From: CAVTHW01 sp963734625
Lineage (GTDB): Bacteria > Acidobacteriota > Terriglobia > Bryobacterales > Bryobacteraceae
DNA: 64,000 bases
Assembly (NCBI GenBank): GCA_963734625.1
Contig: CAVTHW010000014.1
Location: 248,001-312,000, forward strand
Direction of reading: 5' to 3'
The position numbers were made by a program, and so were the translations under genes. Position 1 is the first letter of the stretch, and each line of letters starts with the position of its first letter. The notes under the pieces are model-generated. The model had not been told where the DNA came from. It saw only the letters and a program-made list of their open reading frames with translations, and did not search any database. Of this stretch, positions 62,702-64,000 are shown piece after piece.

Positions 62702-64000
62702 CTAAACCAAGGCGGCCAGCTCAATGCCCTCTTTCCGGCCGAGGTTGCGCGAGTACTTCCTCTCGGTGGCGTTGTTCCAGTGTTCGTGCGCGCCCAGACT
62801 CTGCAGACGGGTTGTGCCGGCGGCGTGATTGGGATCGTAGAACGTGCCCGAAGGCGGATTGTTGGCCAGCGCCGCTTCGTGCAAATAGTCCTCGGCTCCC
62901 GGCATGCGCGGGTAGTCGTTCCACTCGGCCCAGAGAAAGTCGTGGCCGACCGAATCGATCGCCACCGGGTCCTGCGAGGCCAGCAAACTGGCAGCCCAGT
63001 TCCCGTTGAAAGGCGCGCTGGCCCACTTGCGGGGAGAGACCTCGATCGGATGCACTCCCGGGTAGAGCCCGTCCACCAGGTACAGCAGCGTCTTGCCGCC
63101 GATGTGAGCGTGCCCCATCATGTCCACCAGAGCCCGGTAGTGTCCCAAACCGGGAGTTATCCGCGGCAGGCTGTTGTGGACATTGAAGTACCCCTTTTGC
63201 GGCGGCGTCCGGTTCAGCGACCCGTAGTGGTTCTTGCCGCAGAGTGTGACACCGGCCATGGTATGGCTCTTCAGGTTCGCCAGGTTGATCAGGTACTTCG
63301 CCTCCGCATAGGGAACGGGCACATAGTCCTGGGCCACCTCGGTCGGGCGTTGACTCCAATACACGGGGGTGGTGGACACCCCTATGCGCGCCCGGGGATG
63401 GCGCTCGTTCCCGCCGGCGTAGTCCAGGTATTGAACGTTGGGGAACTCACTCCGGCAGATGTCATGGTATGGCTTCGGAAACACGGCCAGCGTATCGCCT
63501 ATCGAGATATCCTGCTGGGCCACACCCGCCTTGTCCACCAACTGGCGCAGCAGGGCTACGATCACCTGCGGGGACGTATTCATGTAGTCGGCCTTCTTCA
63601 CAAACTCGTAGCTCTGCAAATCGATGTTCTTCTCGGTGAAGATGCAGCCGACCAGATTGGCCTTGATGGTGACTTTCTCCCCCTTGACATAGCCGCCCCC
63701 GCCCTCCCCGTGGGTGGACTTGAAGTTCCGGAAGAGCGCGTCCCAGGCTGCGGTGTCGCTGGACTGGCCGCTCAGCTCGCGTATCGCCTTGGACATCATG
63801 TTGTCCAGCGCCGTTTCGTTGGTGGCTCTGGCTTCCCACCAATGGCCGTCCCCGGACCCGCCCCAGAGGGCCGCCTTCGCGTCGCGCGTCCATACCACAC
63901 GCCCCGGATACAGACCTTTCCCGGTTCCGATGGGCTGATTCGGCAACGTGGCCGCCACGGGCGCTACCGTCTGACCTCGCAACAATGCAGCGCATCCGGC
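62702..64000 (-). CDS. DUF362 domain protein, N-terminus outside the window
   Basis: At least 432 residues are visible; the frame runs off the right edge, and the in-frame TTG at 63985 is unlikely to be the real start. The last bases before the edge encode AGCAALLRG, perhaps the end of a Tat or lipoprotein signal. DUF362 features are YVKGEKVTIKANLVG, YLINLANLKSHTMAGVTLCG KNHYG and the closing SQDPVAIDSVGHDFLW. DUF362 proteins are often iron-sulfur or redox linked, but no CxxC clusters are seen here. The stop is 32 bp from the hairpin repeat array. Confidence 0.8.
   Translation of the reverse strand, partial: AGCAALLRGQTVAPVAATLPNQPIGTGKGLYPGRVVWTRDAKAALWGGSGDGHWWEARATNETALDNMMSKAIRELSGQSSDTAAWDALFRNFKSTHGEGGGGYVKGEKVTIKANLVGCIFTEKNIDLQSYEFVKKADYMNTSPQVIVALLRQLVDKAGVAQQDISIGDTLAVFPKPYHDICRSEFPNVQYLDYAGGNERHPRARIGVSTTPVYWSQRPTEVAQDYVPVPYAEAKYLINLANLKSHTMAGVTLCGKNHYGSLNRTPPQKGYFNVHNSLPRITPGLGHYRALVDMMGHAHIGGKTLLYLVDGLYPGVHPIEVSPRKWASAPFNGNWAASLLASQDPVAIDSVGHDFLWAEWNDYPRMPGAEDYLHEAALANNPPSGTFYDPNHAAGTTRLQSLGAHEHWNNATERKYSRNLGRKEGIELAALV

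Overview
The window looks like chromosomal DNA of an Acidobacteriota member, most likely Solibacter/Bryobacter-like (Bryobacterales). GC content is high. Features typical of that group are Pkn-type Ser/Thr kinases with C-terminal sensor domains, a MacB/FtsX-like ADOP permease, a VWFA-related acidobacterial protein, Ig-like secreted proteins, S9 peptidases, Tat-exported enzymes and small DinB/FecR/STN-type secreted proteins. This assignment is inferred from protein families; there is no rRNA or complete tRNA in the window.

Layout. 1-4.8 kb: a compact minus-strand housekeeping operon, valS-nadC-birA-coaX (coaX runs off the left edge), plus a small membrane protein. 4.9-10.1 kb: an exosortase and EpsI pair, an S9 peptidase, an orphan HigA-type antitoxin and an MFS transporter. 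10.1-14.2 kb: a molybdenum hydroxylase locus, with MocA-like and XdhC-like maturation genes divergent from the Fe-S and molybdopterin subunits. 14.3-28 kb: mixed metabolic and hypothetical genes (TIM-barrel isomerase, GH127, JAMM protease-like, aminotransferase, methyltransferase) separated by transposase, kinase and repeat debris. 28-42 kb: an accessory region rich in decay, holding a kinase with a wrecked sensor domain between two ~630-bp direct repeats, a frameshifted ADOP permease, a tRNA-Ser fragment and duplicated gene ends. 42.6-45.4 kb: an intact kinase-TPR gene with a truncated sigma-factor-like leader and a small downstream gene. 45.6-54 kb: a VWA protein followed by a tandem triplication of a two-gene cassette (membrane-anchored Big-like protein plus Ig-like secreted protein), the third copy partly decayed. 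54.4-64 kb: a second S9 peptidase, an alpha/beta hydrolase, aceK behind an IS1380 remnant, HAF-repeat and Sel1 proteins, and a DUF362 protein cut by the right edge.

The main unexplained signals are: (i) a ~50-100-bp promoter-like element found upstream of at least five unrelated genes, always with 22 bp from a YCCRA motif to a TASAAT box; (ii) a hairpin-forming 77-89-bp repeat in tandem at two distant loci, one copy of which supplies the stop codon of a gene; (iii) the triplicated envelope-protein cassette; (iv) a dispersed ~630-bp intergenic repeat flanking the decaying kinase. Frameshifts cluster between 31 and 53 kb while long genes elsewhere are intact, which favours real gene decay over general sequencing error, but raw reads would be needed to be certain.
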